Position numbers and translations under genes: made by a program. A DNA stretch of 64,000 bases from an uncultured Paracoccaceae bacterium (GTDB lineage Bacteria > Pseudomonadota > Alphaproteobacteria > Rhodobacterales > Rhodobacteraceae), in assembly GCA_913041145.1 (NCBI GenBank), contig CAJWHE010000003.1, positions 41,925-105,924 on the forward strand, read 5' to 3'. The notes beneath the pieces were generated by a model. The model was not told the DNA's origin, searched no databases, and saw nothing but the letters and a program-made list of their open reading frames with translations. Every line of letters begins with the position of its first letter. Position 1 is the stretch's first letter. Shown one piece after another: positions 26,498 through 34,542 of the stretch.

Positions 26498-27115
26498 CTA
26501 AGTAGTCATAAAGACATCGTACCTCGTAGATTTTCCTAAAATTTGATGGGAAACTTCTTTAATACCCCCTACTGATTCTGCATACCGAGGTAGCTTCAGA
26601 ACGACCCTATTGCTCGCCATTTTTAAGGCAACTTTAATTAATACAGGGTAATCGGTGTCATCTCCAACAATTTCGCGAACAAGACGCATTTCACTGTTCA
26701 CCAAAGCACTTTTCTTTCGAGGCGGATGCATTGGATCAATCATTATAACTTCAGGGGAAAGATACTTTAAGATCTCGCGTGCATCGCCGTGAATAAGTTT
26801 CATTCGTTTAACTACTTCCGCAACGTCCCCTCCAACTTTAAGGGCGTCCTCCATACCTTTCTTTAAGAGCTCGTGCATTAGCTCTGAGCGTTCAATTAAT
26901 GTAACCCTAGCTCCTAAAGAGGCAAGTAAAAATGCGTCTTTTCCAAGCCCTGCCGTTGCATCAACAATCTCCGGTGTTTTACCACCCCGCAGACCAGCTG
27001 CTTTTGGTAAATCTTGCTTACGACCTCCACCAAACCGAAAGCGATGCAAAACGGCCCCACTTACAAAATTACATTTAAGGTTTTCAATCGAGGGCCCAGT
27101 ATCTTTTTGTGACAT
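26498..27115 (-). CDS. rsmJ: RsmJ-like 16S rRNA (guanine-N2) methyltransferase
   Basis: A SAM-dependent methyltransferase of 205 residues. It has the RsmJ-specific stretches FVSGAVLHRFRFGGGRKQ, DATAGLGKDAFLLASLGA (SAM motif I) with LIERSE, the catalytic-site IMIDPMHPPRKKSALV, and RVVLKLPRYA. RsmJ methylates G1516 of 16S rRNA in E. coli. The protein starts right at the FVSGA region and lacks about 45 residues present at the N-terminus of E. coli RsmJ. The family is best known from Gammaproteobacteria, so horizontal transfer is possible. Confidence 0.82.
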   Translation of the reverse strand: MSQKDTGPSIENLKCNFVSGAVLHRFRFGGGRKQDLPKAAGLRGGKTPEIVDATAGLGKDAFLLASLGARVTLIERSELMHELLKKGMEDALKVGGDVAEVVKRMKLIHGDAREILKYLSPEVIMIDPMHPPRKKSALVNSEMRLVREIVGDDTDYPVLIKVALKMASNRVVLKLPRYAESVGGIKEVSHQILGKSTRYDVFMTT

Positions 27116-27249
27116 CAGTTTCTTTCTGTGAATACCGGAATATAAAAATCGGCGCAGTGCATCTATTATAATAGTTATTCTAAACCAATGACAAACTCGT
27201 AAATATAAAATCGTGCTCTCAGGCTATTCTCAATCAAAGATATAGTTTT

Positions 27250-27325
27250 CCCATGACAAAGGTTTGGAGGGTACTTTGTCATGGGATTGTCCATAGGTGA
27301 AGAGGTGTCAGGGAGGAATACACCT
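27250..27325 (-). ncRNA. Candidate two-hairpin small RNA with anti-Shine-Dalgarno loops
   Basis: Two inverted repeats lie 17 bases apart. One has a perfect 12-bp stem (CCCATGACAAAG and its complement, 27250-27261 and 27274-27285) with a 12-base loop; the other has a 6-bp stem (AGGTGT/ACACCT, 27303-27308 and 27320-27325). Read on the minus strand both loops contain CCCUCC or CCUCCC, complementary to ribosome binding sites. Rhodobacter CcsR and other alphaproteobacterial cuckoo-type RNAs of 70-80 nt have this design. No classic U-tract terminator is seen on the minus strand, and the strand is not proven. Confidence 0.4.
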
Positions 27326-27537
27326 TCTATTTTACCAAGATAGACTGCTCGACAGATTATTAAAAATAAGAGCTAACACACAAAAATAAAAAAAAGTGTT
27401 TCTCAAAATAATTAAACCTGCCTGATCCTAAAGCTAATAAATGTATGTGCATTAAATACGTGGTAGTTGTGCATATAATGTAAAAGATTGTGCAGAAGTC
27501 TTGCTGTTATGTCTTTAAGGTTCACTTAAAAAAAAAA

Positions 27538-27567
27538 TTGACGCATAGTATAATTAGATTATATAAA
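27538..27567 (+). promoter_or_regulatory. Candidate sigma-70 promoter for the two-component operon
   Basis: TTGACG at 27538 and TATAAA at 27562 are 18 bases apart, a near-consensus pair just upstream of the response-regulator start. A perfect TATAAT at 27549 lies between them and might serve as an alternative -10. The very short leader this implies makes the exact choice uncertain. Confidence 0.35.
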
Positions 27568-27580
27568 ATTGAGGTTACTT

Positions 27581-28267
27581 ATGGCTTATATTGTACTTGT
27601 AGATGATGATATTTCTGTCCTCAAGCCATTAACAGAACAGCTGGAATCAGAAGGCCATAAAGTATCAGCATTTCAGTCTAGCCTTAAAGCTAGTGATTTT
27701 CTAAATGAAAATGATTGTGATTTAGCCATTTTTGACATCAAAATGCCCGAACTTAACGGTCATCAACTTTTAAAAGAGGTCAGGTTAAAAAAGCCAGTAT
27801 TACCAATTATTTTCTTATCATCCAAAAATGAAGAGCAGGATGAGCTGATTGGTTTCACTCTAGGGGCTGATGACTATATAACAAAACCCTTCAGCAAACA
27901 TTTATTACTTGCTCGCGTTACAGCAGTACTTAGGAGACATGAAGTCAGCATACCTGACCTTGAAACAAAAACTATCAAAACGTCTGAGTTAGAAATTAAC
28001 AAAGAGCGCCATTTGGTTACTTGGAAAAAACTACCAGTCAACCTAACTGTTACCGAAAGTATGCTGCTCTTATCTCTTGCAAAAAGGCCCGGATTAGTGA
28101 AAAGCCGCTCGCAACTAATGGACGCAGCATATGACGGAACAATATATGTCAGTGACAGAACCATAGATAGTCACGTTCGAAACATCCGGAATAAATTAAA
28201 GCAAGTAGATCCAACCTGCGATATTATATCTACGGTTCATGGTCTAGGCTACAAACTTAAAGTTTAG
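27581..28267 (+). CDS. OmpR-family response regulator, ChvI-like
   Basis: A protein of 228 residues. The receiver domain has the acidic VDDD at 8-10, phospho-acceptor Asp52 in FDIKMP, and the lysine of DDYITKPFS. The C-terminal winged helix ends with the OmpR-type SDRTIDSHVRNIRNKL and TVHGLGYKL. Its sequence most resembles ChvI/ExoR-pathway regulators of alphaproteobacteria, which respond to acid or envelope signals. The ATG at 27581 follows GAGGTTACTT, whereas the TTG at 27569 lacks a site. The sensor kinase starts one base after its stop. Confidence 0.86.
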   Translation: MAYIVLVDDDISVLKPLTEQLESEGHKVSAFQSSLKASDFLNENDCDLAIFDIKMPELNGHQLLKEVRLKKPVLPIIFLSSKNEEQDELIGFTLGADDYITKPFSKHLLLARVTAVLRRHEVSIPDLETKTIKTSELEINKERHLVTWKKLPVNLTVTESMLLLSLAKRPGLVKSRSQLMDAAYDGTIYVSDRTIDSHVRNIRNKLKQVDPTCDIISTVHGLGYKLKV

Positions 28268-28268
28268 T

Positions 28269-29825
28269 ATGTTTAGAAGTATCCTAACAAAAATATTTTT
28301 TTTAATATTAAGCTTTAATATCTTACTTCTAGTTTTTCTAATGGTTACCGAAGACACTGCTGAGGTTGAGATAAGTCAAAGAAAAGAAATCCTAGACGAA
28401 CGTTCGTACTTTGTCACAGAGATGATTAGGCCTATTCTTGAGGATTCATTTTCAACACACCATGATAAAAGTACAAGGATTTTACAAAAACTACAGCTAC
28501 TTCCTAGGAGTGTTCATGAAAACCTAATTATTCGCCCTTATATTAAGGGTCAACTAGTGGAGTTACCAAAGCCTTACTTTAATGGAACCGAACCAAACCT
28601 CATATCAAATATAATGGTTCAACCCCTCTTAGAAAATGTTTCACCCATCGTGGACAAAGTATTAGTGAACCTTGATATCTTAAGTTTTATTTTTAGGCTT
28701 AGTAAAAAGCTTTGGGATCGTAATATACTTACTTCTGAAATACAAATAGAGACGACAAGCCAGGAGCCTTTAAAACATGTTATACGGGATGGGCTAGAAA
28801 AATATGAGTTACGTTTAATAGTACCATTTAAAATAAACGATCAAACAGTAGCAACTATAGACTTGATTGACCGTTACAATATTAAGGCATCATATTTTGC
28901 AAGGAATACTGGGCGGTTATTCGTACTCCTTTCTATCAGTGGCCTAACAATATTATTTGGGTTAATACTTGCTTTCTCTATAGCGTTACCTCTCCGAAGA
29001 CTTTCCAGGAAGCTAAATAAAAGCATAAGAAAGAAAAATGTCTCAGAGGACCTATTTAACTTTAAAGTTCCAGGGTTAGAACACCGTAAGGATGAAGTTG
29101 GATTACTCTATCGGAATTTGCTAATACTGAACGGAAGGTTAGCTTCGTTATTCGCTGACAAAGAGGTATTTGCCGCTGACGTTTCTCATGAATTAAAAAA
29201 CCCTCTAGCATCAATAGTGGCCAACTTGGAGAATATCCCAATACCAGAAGAATCCTCTGTGAGAGAGGCTCTCGAAACAATTGCAAAGCAAGCTGGTAGG
29301 ATGAACCGCTTAATCTCCGAAATTTCAGATTCTGCGTTAGTGGACTCAGAGCTTGTACAAGCAAAATGGGAGCGATTTAATCTTTCAACATTAATTAACG
29401 AAATCGTAATAAACATGACGGGCGTAGCCAACGAAAGAGATGTAGAGCTCAATCCAAAAATAACTCCAAAAATAACTTTCCTTGGACTGCCTGATAGACT
29501 TGGCCAAGTTGTCGTGAACTTAATAGAAAATGCAATTACTTTTAGTCCTCAAAAGAGTTCAATAAGTATCACCTTAAGAAAGTCATTTAGAAGGGTTGTT
29601 GAATTAACAATAGAGGACTCCGGGCCTGGCATTCCTGATGCGTTAACTGAACGCGTCTTTGAAAGGTTTTATACAAATCGTTCAGGGGAGAACTTGAAAA
29701 AAAATAGCTCTGGGTTAGGGCTTTTTATCTGTAAACAAATTGTAGAGGCTCATAATGGAGAAATTATTACTGGAAGATCTAAAGCTCTAGGTGGAGCACT
29801 TTTTAAGGTGCGGTTCCGCACTTAA
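28269..29825 (+). CDS. Membrane sensor histidine kinase, ChvG-like
   Basis: A kinase of 518 residues. A transmembrane helix near 8-26, a periplasmic domain to about 210, and a second helix near 217-238 lead into a HAMP-like linker. The phospho-acceptor His307 is in FAADVSHELKNPLAS, the N box is VVNLIENAITFSP, and the G boxes are EDSGPGIPD and SSGLGLFICKQIVEAHNGE. It is translationally linked to the response regulator and should phosphorylate it. ChvG-type kinases are usually somewhat longer and followed by hprK and PTS genes, which are not found here. Confidence 0.87.
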   Translation: MFRSILTKIFFLILSFNILLLVFLMVTEDTAEVEISQRKEILDERSYFVTEMIRPILEDSFSTHHDKSTRILQKLQLLPRSVHENLIIRPYIKGQLVELPKPYFNGTEPNLISNIMVQPLLENVSPIVDKVLVNLDILSFIFRLSKKLWDRNILTSEIQIETTSQEPLKHVIRDGLEKYELRLIVPFKINDQTVATIDLIDRYNIKASYFARNTGRLFVLLSISGLTILFGLILAFSIALPLRRLSRKLNKSIRKKNVSEDLFNFKVPGLEHRKDEVGLLYRNLLILNGRLASLFADKEVFAADVSHELKNPLASIVANLENIPIPEESSVREALETIAKQAGRMNRLISEISDSALVDSELVQAKWERFNLSTLINEIVINMTGVANERDVELNPKITPKITFLGLPDRLGQVVVNLIENAITFSPQKSSISITLRKSFRRVVELTIEDSGPGIPDALTERVFERFYTNRSGENLKKNSSGLGLFICKQIVEAHNGEIITGRSKALGGALFKVRFRT

Positions 29826-29949
29826 ACTCTACAAAAGCATTCTTCATGGGGTTTAACCTTACTTATAATATTATAAAAGTCTCAAAAATACTAAAAAACC
29901 TTATATATATATACTTGCCTCTCGATTTTTTTTAATGAATATAATCATT

Positions 29950-31965
29950 ATGAAGAATGATCCTTTACTACAACCCTTCAAGTTAGGTTCTAAGTTAGTA
30001 AAAAATAGAATATTTAGCACAGGTCATGCCCTGAGCTATGCAGAAAGTGGTAAGCCTACAGAGACAACTTTTTTATACCAACAAGAAAAAGCAAAGGGGG
30101 GAATTGGGTTATCCTTTGTTGGGGGCTCCGGCACTGTTTCCTTAGACACAGCCCCAGTATTTGATCAACTAATTATAGATGATAGCATAATACCATTCTT
30201 CCAAGATCTTTCCAATGTTTATCACAAACACGAAGCATTATTACTAACGCAAATAACTCATCTTGGAAGACGTACAAACTCTACTGCTGGCCATTGGCTT
30301 CCGAGTGTCGCACCATCTGCAATAAGGGAAACCCTACATAGAGGGATACCCAGAGCAATGGATGAAGATGATATATATAGAATAGTCAAATCTTTTTCTG
30401 ATGCAGCTTTAAGGTGTAAGGAAGGTGGTTTAGATGGCTTAGAAGTTATGGCATCAGGTCATTTAATAGAACAATTTTGGTCTCTAGAAACTAACCAGAG
30501 AACAGACTCATATGGTGGCTCTTTAATCAATCGTATGCGGTTTGGTAGAATGGTATATACTGCTATGCGGAAAGCTGTAGGCTCGGATTTCTTACTAGGT
30601 ATCCGTATGACGATGACACAAGAAGGTAATGGAAAAACTGGCTTATCAGAATTTGACAACCTAATGATAGCTCAAAAATTAAAGGAAGATGGAGTAGTAG
30701 ATTTCTTAAATCTAGTTTCTGGCGGAATAGACACCCTACCCCGGCTCTCAGCAAACTCTATGCCAGGCATGGCCTCAGTATTATCACCCTTCATTGAGCA
30801 GGCCGGTAGGTTTAAAAAAGAACTTAACCTTCCTGTTTTCCATGCCACTCGAATTAATGACCTTGCAACAGCAAGGCATGCGATAAAAGAGAATTTGATT
30901 GATTTGGTCGGAATGACACGTGCTCACATAGCTGACCCTTATATTGTACAAAAAATCAATACAAACCAAGAAGAAAGGATTAGAACTTGCGTAGGTGCCA
31001 CCTACTGTTCAAATCACAGATTATGTATCCAAAACCCAGCTACGGCTCGGGAAAAAAGTCTCCCTCATAAAGTATCATCAGTAACTTATCAGAAGAAAGT
31101 AGTTGTTGTCGGTGGTGGGCCGGCAGGCCTTGAAGCAGCAAGAGTATGTGCTGAGCGAGGGCACAAAGTTATCCTTTTCGAAGCAAGTACTCAATTAGGA
31201 GGTCAAGTTATACTTGCAGGGAAAGTCAGCTGGAGAACAGATATTTTAGGAATAGTCGACTGGCTAACTAATGAGTGTAGTGTTTTAGGGGTGGAAATTC
31301 ACCTGAACAAGTATGTCGAGGAAGTAGATATCATTAGTCAAAACCCAGACATTGTTATTATAGCCACAGGAGGTCACCCTAACATTGAATGGGTCAAAGG
31401 AAATGCAAAGGTTCTTTCTACGTGGGATATCCTATCCGGTCATGCAAAAATGGAAGGATCAGTTTTTATTCATGACCAAACTGGGAGGAATGTTTCTCTT
31501 GCTGCAGCCGATTATATCTCTGACAAAAATGTAGATGTGATACTAAACACTCAAGATGCCACAATTGGCATGGAAGCAATGCGAATGGAAATTTCTCCCT
31601 TTATGAAGCGCTTTTATAAAAAAGGTGTAAAAGTTCAAGTGGATCATGAATTAATAAGCGCTGAGCCTCATGGTAATCAAATAAAGGTTAGCCTTCGTAA
31701 TACTCATACCGCCAAGACAATCGCTCATATTACAAATAACTTAGTCCTTGAAGCAGGCACTCTTCCAAATGATGAGATATTTTATTCAATAAAAGAAAAG
31801 TCACTCAATCGAGGAGTCGTCGATATCGAAGCTATGGCAAGTGGCAAACCTCAACCTATGTTTTCTGGAAAAGGTTACCATCTCTACAGGGTTGGAGATG
31901 CGGTTAATAGTCGTGACATTCACTGTGCGATTTTAGACTCTCTAAGAATTTGCAAGGATTTATAA
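29950..31965 (+). CDS. Two-domain NADH:flavin oxidoreductase (trimethylamine dehydrogenase/StcD-like demethylase family)
   Basis: A protein of about 671 residues. An N-terminal old-yellow-enzyme barrel (PLLQPFKLGSKLVKNRIF, then LEVMASGHLIEQFWS and RTDSYGGSLINRMRF) is followed by a cluster segment and a dinucleotide-binding half with KVVVVGGGPAGLEAA. Relatives include 2,4-dienoyl-CoA reductase, trimethylamine dehydrogenase and StcD-type betaine demethylases. The iron-sulfur segment reads CVGATYCSNHRLC, so the second cysteine of the usual CxxCxxC is an alanine. An upstream ATG at 29935 is also possible; neither start has a good ribosome binding site. A Gfo/Idh/MocA gene follows. The substrate is unknown, with a methylated amine or betaine as one option. 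Confidence 0.82.
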   Translation: MKNDPLLQPFKLGSKLVKNRIFSTGHALSYAESGKPTETTFLYQQEKAKGGIGLSFVGGSGTVSLDTAPVFDQLIIDDSIIPFFQDLSNVYHKHEALLLTQITHLGRRTNSTAGHWLPSVAPSAIRETLHRGIPRAMDEDDIYRIVKSFSDAALRCKEGGLDGLEVMASGHLIEQFWSLETNQRTDSYGGSLINRMRFGRMVYTAMRKAVGSDFLLGIRMTMTQEGNGKTGLSEFDNLMIAQKLKEDGVVDFLNLVSGGIDTLPRLSANSMPGMASVLSPFIEQAGRFKKELNLPVFHATRINDLATARHAIKENLIDLVGMTRAHIADPYIVQKINTNQEERIRTCVGATYCSNHRLCIQNPATAREKSLPHKVSSVTYQKKVVVVGGGPAGLEAARVCAERGHKVILFEASTQLGGQVILAGKVSWRTDILGIVDWLTNECSVLGVEIHLNKYVEEVDIISQNPDIVIIATGGHPNIEWVKGNAKVLSTWDILSGHAKMEGSVFIHDQTGRNVSLAAADYISDKNVDVILNTQDATIGMEAMRMEISPFMKRFYKKGVKVQVDHELISAEPHGNQIKVSLRNTHTAKTIAHITNNLVLEAGTLPNDEIFYSIKEKSLNRGVVDIEAMASGKPQPMFSGKGYHLYRVGDAVNSRDIHCAILDSLRICKDL

Positions 31966-32053
31966 GTTATTTCAAAAAATTAATTACTTAACTGAGTTAA
32001 CTCTAATAAGATGATAGTTAATTCTCTAATATTAGAATGGGATTACAAAGATT

Positions 32054-33064
32054 ATGGGTAAAGATACAAAAGTTACAGCAGCAATTATTGGTCTTGGGCG
32101 ATGGGGGCAAAACCTGGTAGATAGCGCCATAGCAGACCCTGAAAATGGTTTATTATTTACACACGCAATGACTCGAACCAAAAGCAAAGTGGTAGAGTAC
32201 TGTATTAAAAATAATTTAACTTTAGCTGATAGTTTTGAGGATATATTAAGTAATGATGCTATTGAAGCAGTAGTCTTGGCAACGCCCCATAGTCAGCATT
32301 GCAATCAAATAAAATCTGCAGCAGCGGCAGGAAAGCATGTGTTTGTCGAGAAACCTTATACCCTTTCTCTTAAAGATGGGATTGATGCTGCAACTGCATG
32401 TAAGGATGCTGGAGTTAAATTGGCTGTTGGATTTAATCGTCGATTTCTACCAGCCTATAACCAACTAGAAGAATTACTAGTATCACAAAAACTTGGAACA
32501 GCTCTGCATATAGAAGGAAATTTTTCTGGATCATTTGGATACAACCACACTGCAGACATGTGGAGAGGTTCTAACGAAGAGAATCCTGCCGGAGGCATGG
32601 GAGCCATGGGGATCCATATTCTTGATTTAATGGTCCACCTCCTAGGAACAGTAAAAACTGTGATGGCTTACAGTAGTCGAAGAGTTGTAACCTCCCTCGT
32701 TGATGACACAACCACAGTCCTGATTGAGTTTACATCAGGTGCTACAGCAAGTTTAACAACAATGACAGCCACCTCTCCCACCTGGAAACTGCACCTCTAC
32801 GGCTCTAAGGGTTCAGCTTTTTTACCAACTCAACATCGGCTTGAGTTAAATATAATAAATAGTGAAACTGAAGAAACTGACTTTGAAATTGTTGATACAT
32901 TGGCAATGGAATTAGATACTTTTGCACAATCTGTTCGTGGTAAAAGTATATACCCTGTTAAAATTTCAGAGGCGTTAATAGGGGTATCCACGATGGAGTC
33001 CATTGCAAAGGCTGCTGAAACAGGGAAAAAAATCTCTATAAACTCTAATTTTGCAGATTTTTAA
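32054..33064 (+). CDS. Gfo/Idh/MocA family oxidoreductase
   Basis: A protein of 336 residues. The N-terminal Rossmann motif is AAIIGLGRWGQNLVD, and the family signature lysine is in VEKPYTLS. The C-terminal domain has the usual FNRRFLPAY start. Members oxidise or reduce sugars, inositols and related compounds with NAD(P). The substrate cannot be told. It follows the flavin oxidoreductase by 88 bases and overlaps the end of the convergent nth gene by four bases. Confidence 0.86.
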   Translation: MGKDTKVTAAIIGLGRWGQNLVDSAIADPENGLLFTHAMTRTKSKVVEYCIKNNLTLADSFEDILSNDAIEAVVLATPHSQHCNQIKSAAAAGKHVFVEKPYTLSLKDGIDAATACKDAGVKLAVGFNRRFLPAYNQLEELLVSQKLGTALHIEGNFSGSFGYNHTADMWRGSNEENPAGGMGAMGIHILDLMVHLLGTVKTVMAYSSRRVVTSLVDDTTTVLIEFTSGATASLTTMTATSPTWKLHLYGSKGSAFLPTQHRLELNIINSETEETDFEIVDTLAMELDTFAQSVRGKSIYPVKISEALIGVSTMESIAKAAETGKKISINSNFADF

Positions 33065-33714
33065 GGTTTATGTGCCTTGAAAGCAGATTTTCGATTTGGA
33101 TAGCAACTCACACAAATATCGCAAACTCTCCCATCACAGCCTCTCGCAGTACAGAACTCTCTACCATAAAAAATAATCTGCAAATGAAGTTTATTCCATG
33201 AGTCTTTTGGAAAAAGCTTTTTTAAATCATGCTCAGTAACCTTTACATTCTTACCCTTTGTTAAACCCCACCTTTGTGCTAATCGATGAATGTGGGTATC
33301 TACAGGAAATGCTGGTTGCCCAAAACCCTGAGAAATTACGACACTGGCTGTCTTATGGCCCACTCCCGGAAGCGTCTCTAAGGCTTGTAAGTCTTCCGGT
33401 ACATTACCCTGATATTTCTCAACTAGAATTTTAGAGAGTCCAGAAATTGCTTTCGACTTTTGAGGTGCCAACCCGCATGGTCTTATAATGTTGTAGATTG
33501 TATTTATCGGAACAAATTGCATATCATGAGCGTTACTCGCTTCAGAGAATAACGCTGGAGTAACTTTATTGACTCGCTCATCTGTGCACTGCGCGCTGAG
33601 CAATACAGCCACTAGTAGCTCAAAATTGTTTTTATGATTAAGTGGTACTGGAGTCTCAGGGTAAAGTTCATTTAACCTGTTTAGAACAAACTTAGCGCGG
33701 TCCCTTTTTAACAT
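33061..33714 (-). CDS. nth: Endonuclease III
   Basis: A protein of 217 residues. The helix-hairpin-helix is LPGVGHKTASVV with catalytic Lys121, and the catalytic aspartate is Asp139 in FPVDTHIHRLA. It removes oxidised pyrimidines and cuts at the resulting abasic sites. The C-terminal cysteine segment reads CTARGCDGRVCDICVSC, richer in cysteine and spaced differently from the C-x6-C-x2-C-x5-C cluster of E. coli Nth. Whether it binds a [4Fe-4S] cluster in the same way is not visible. Confidence 0.94.
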   Translation of the reverse strand: MLKRDRAKFVLNRLNELYPETPVPLNHKNNFELLVAVLLSAQCTDERVNKVTPALFSEASNAHDMQFVPINTIYNIIRPCGLAPQKSKAISGLSKILVEKYQGNVPEDLQALETLPGVGHKTASVVISQGFGQPAFPVDTHIHRLAQRWGLTKGKNVKVTEHDLKKLFPKDSWNKLHLQIIFYGREFCTARGCDGRVCDICVSCYPNRKSAFKAHKP

Positions 33715-33799
33715 ACTTTTATTACCCTCATGTAATTTATAATAACTTACTTAACCTTTAAGTATAGCTCTACACGCTAATGATAAAAGTTCTATGGTC

Positions 33800-33979
33800 T
33801 CAGAGTGCAAATAAGAGTAGAAGAAAAATAAATTTAGCAAAAGACCCTTTAGGCTCTTCAGCTATAACTGTTTCTACTATTACTTCCTTTTTAACTTCAG
33901 GTTCTTCGCCTGGCATACCTCCCGCAATCACTGCGTTGGTAAAGGTAAAAAATGCTACTGCCAATAAAACGTTTCTCAT
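33800..33979 (-). CDS. Small exported membrane-anchored protein, 59 residues
   Basis: A short gene read directly from the minus strand. It starts with ATG after TAGGGAAAAAAT and ends at a TGA, with no frame break. The product has a signal peptide (MRNVLLAVAFFTFTNAVIAG), an acidic middle rich in Glu and Val, and a C-terminal hydrophobic tail (FIFLLLLFAL). Many Rhodobacteraceae have small proteins with this layout, an AGG-type start of the mature part, a Glu/Val-rich spacer and a C-terminal helix, with no known function. A plus-strand reading across the same DNA is a shadow. Confidence 0.68.
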   Translation of the reverse strand: MRNVLLAVAFFTFTNAVIAGGMPGEEPEVKKEVIVETVIAEEPKGSFAKFIFLLLLFAL

Positions 33980-34185
33980 ATTTTTTCCCTATTTCTAATA
34001 TTATTAAAAGACTTAACCAGTCATTAGTTAAGTTAATAATATGCATTTTTGATGATATTTTCGTGCATATAAATTTAATAAGTTTGCAGAAATAATGGCT
34101 AGTTAACTTTAAGAGTTTAAACAATTTTTGAGAAATTTATCTCAAAAAAATGTCATGGGAAGATAACTTACGTGAATGAGGTAAA

Positions 34186-34262
34186 TGGTGATCCCTACTG
34201 GATTCGAACCAGTGACCTACTGCTTAGAAGGCAGTTGCTCTATCCAGCTGAGCTAAGGAACC
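34186..34262 (-). tRNA. tRNA-Arg (TCT anticodon)
   Basis: On the minus strand the molecule starts GGTTCCT and ends AGGGATC-A-CCA, so the acceptor stem pairs and CCA is encoded. The D arm has AGCTCAGCTGGATAGAGC. The anticodon arm is ACTGC-CTTCTAA-GCAGT with anticodon TCT. The T arm has the GGTTCGAATCC consensus. It should read AGA and AGG arginine codons, of which AGA is frequent in this AT-rich genome. Confidence 0.96.
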
Positions 34263-34542
34263 ACAATGCAGTCCTTTAACTTTATCCACAGCGTACAGTC
34301 AATACCAGAGGCTCTAAAAGGTGTTTACGTTGAAAAATATATCTTGCTTTGCTATACATTAAATTAATTTAACTTTTATATATCCTTTATTTACATTTCT
34401 TTACCTAAAGGAGTTATTTCAATAACGATATATTTGTGCAATCAGACCACAAGTATGTATTATTCTAGTACCTAAATGCTGCATCGATAAATCAAACTCT
34501 CAATTTTTGCTCTTCGCCTAACATTTGAGAAGCAGACACTAT

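Larger units (their letters stand above)
27116..27580. other. 465-bp gene-free gap between rsmJ and the response regulator
   Basis: This divergent gap holds the two-hairpin candidate RNA in its left half and the likely promoter of the response regulator at its right end. It is otherwise AT-rich, with poly-A stretches near 27389 and 27529. No further coding potential was recognised. Confidence 0.6.

Noticed and set aside
33780..33998. Plus-strand frame of 72 codons over the small exported protein
   Set aside because: The minus-strand frame has a ribosome binding site, signal peptide and hydrophobic tail; the plus-strand reading is its shadow.
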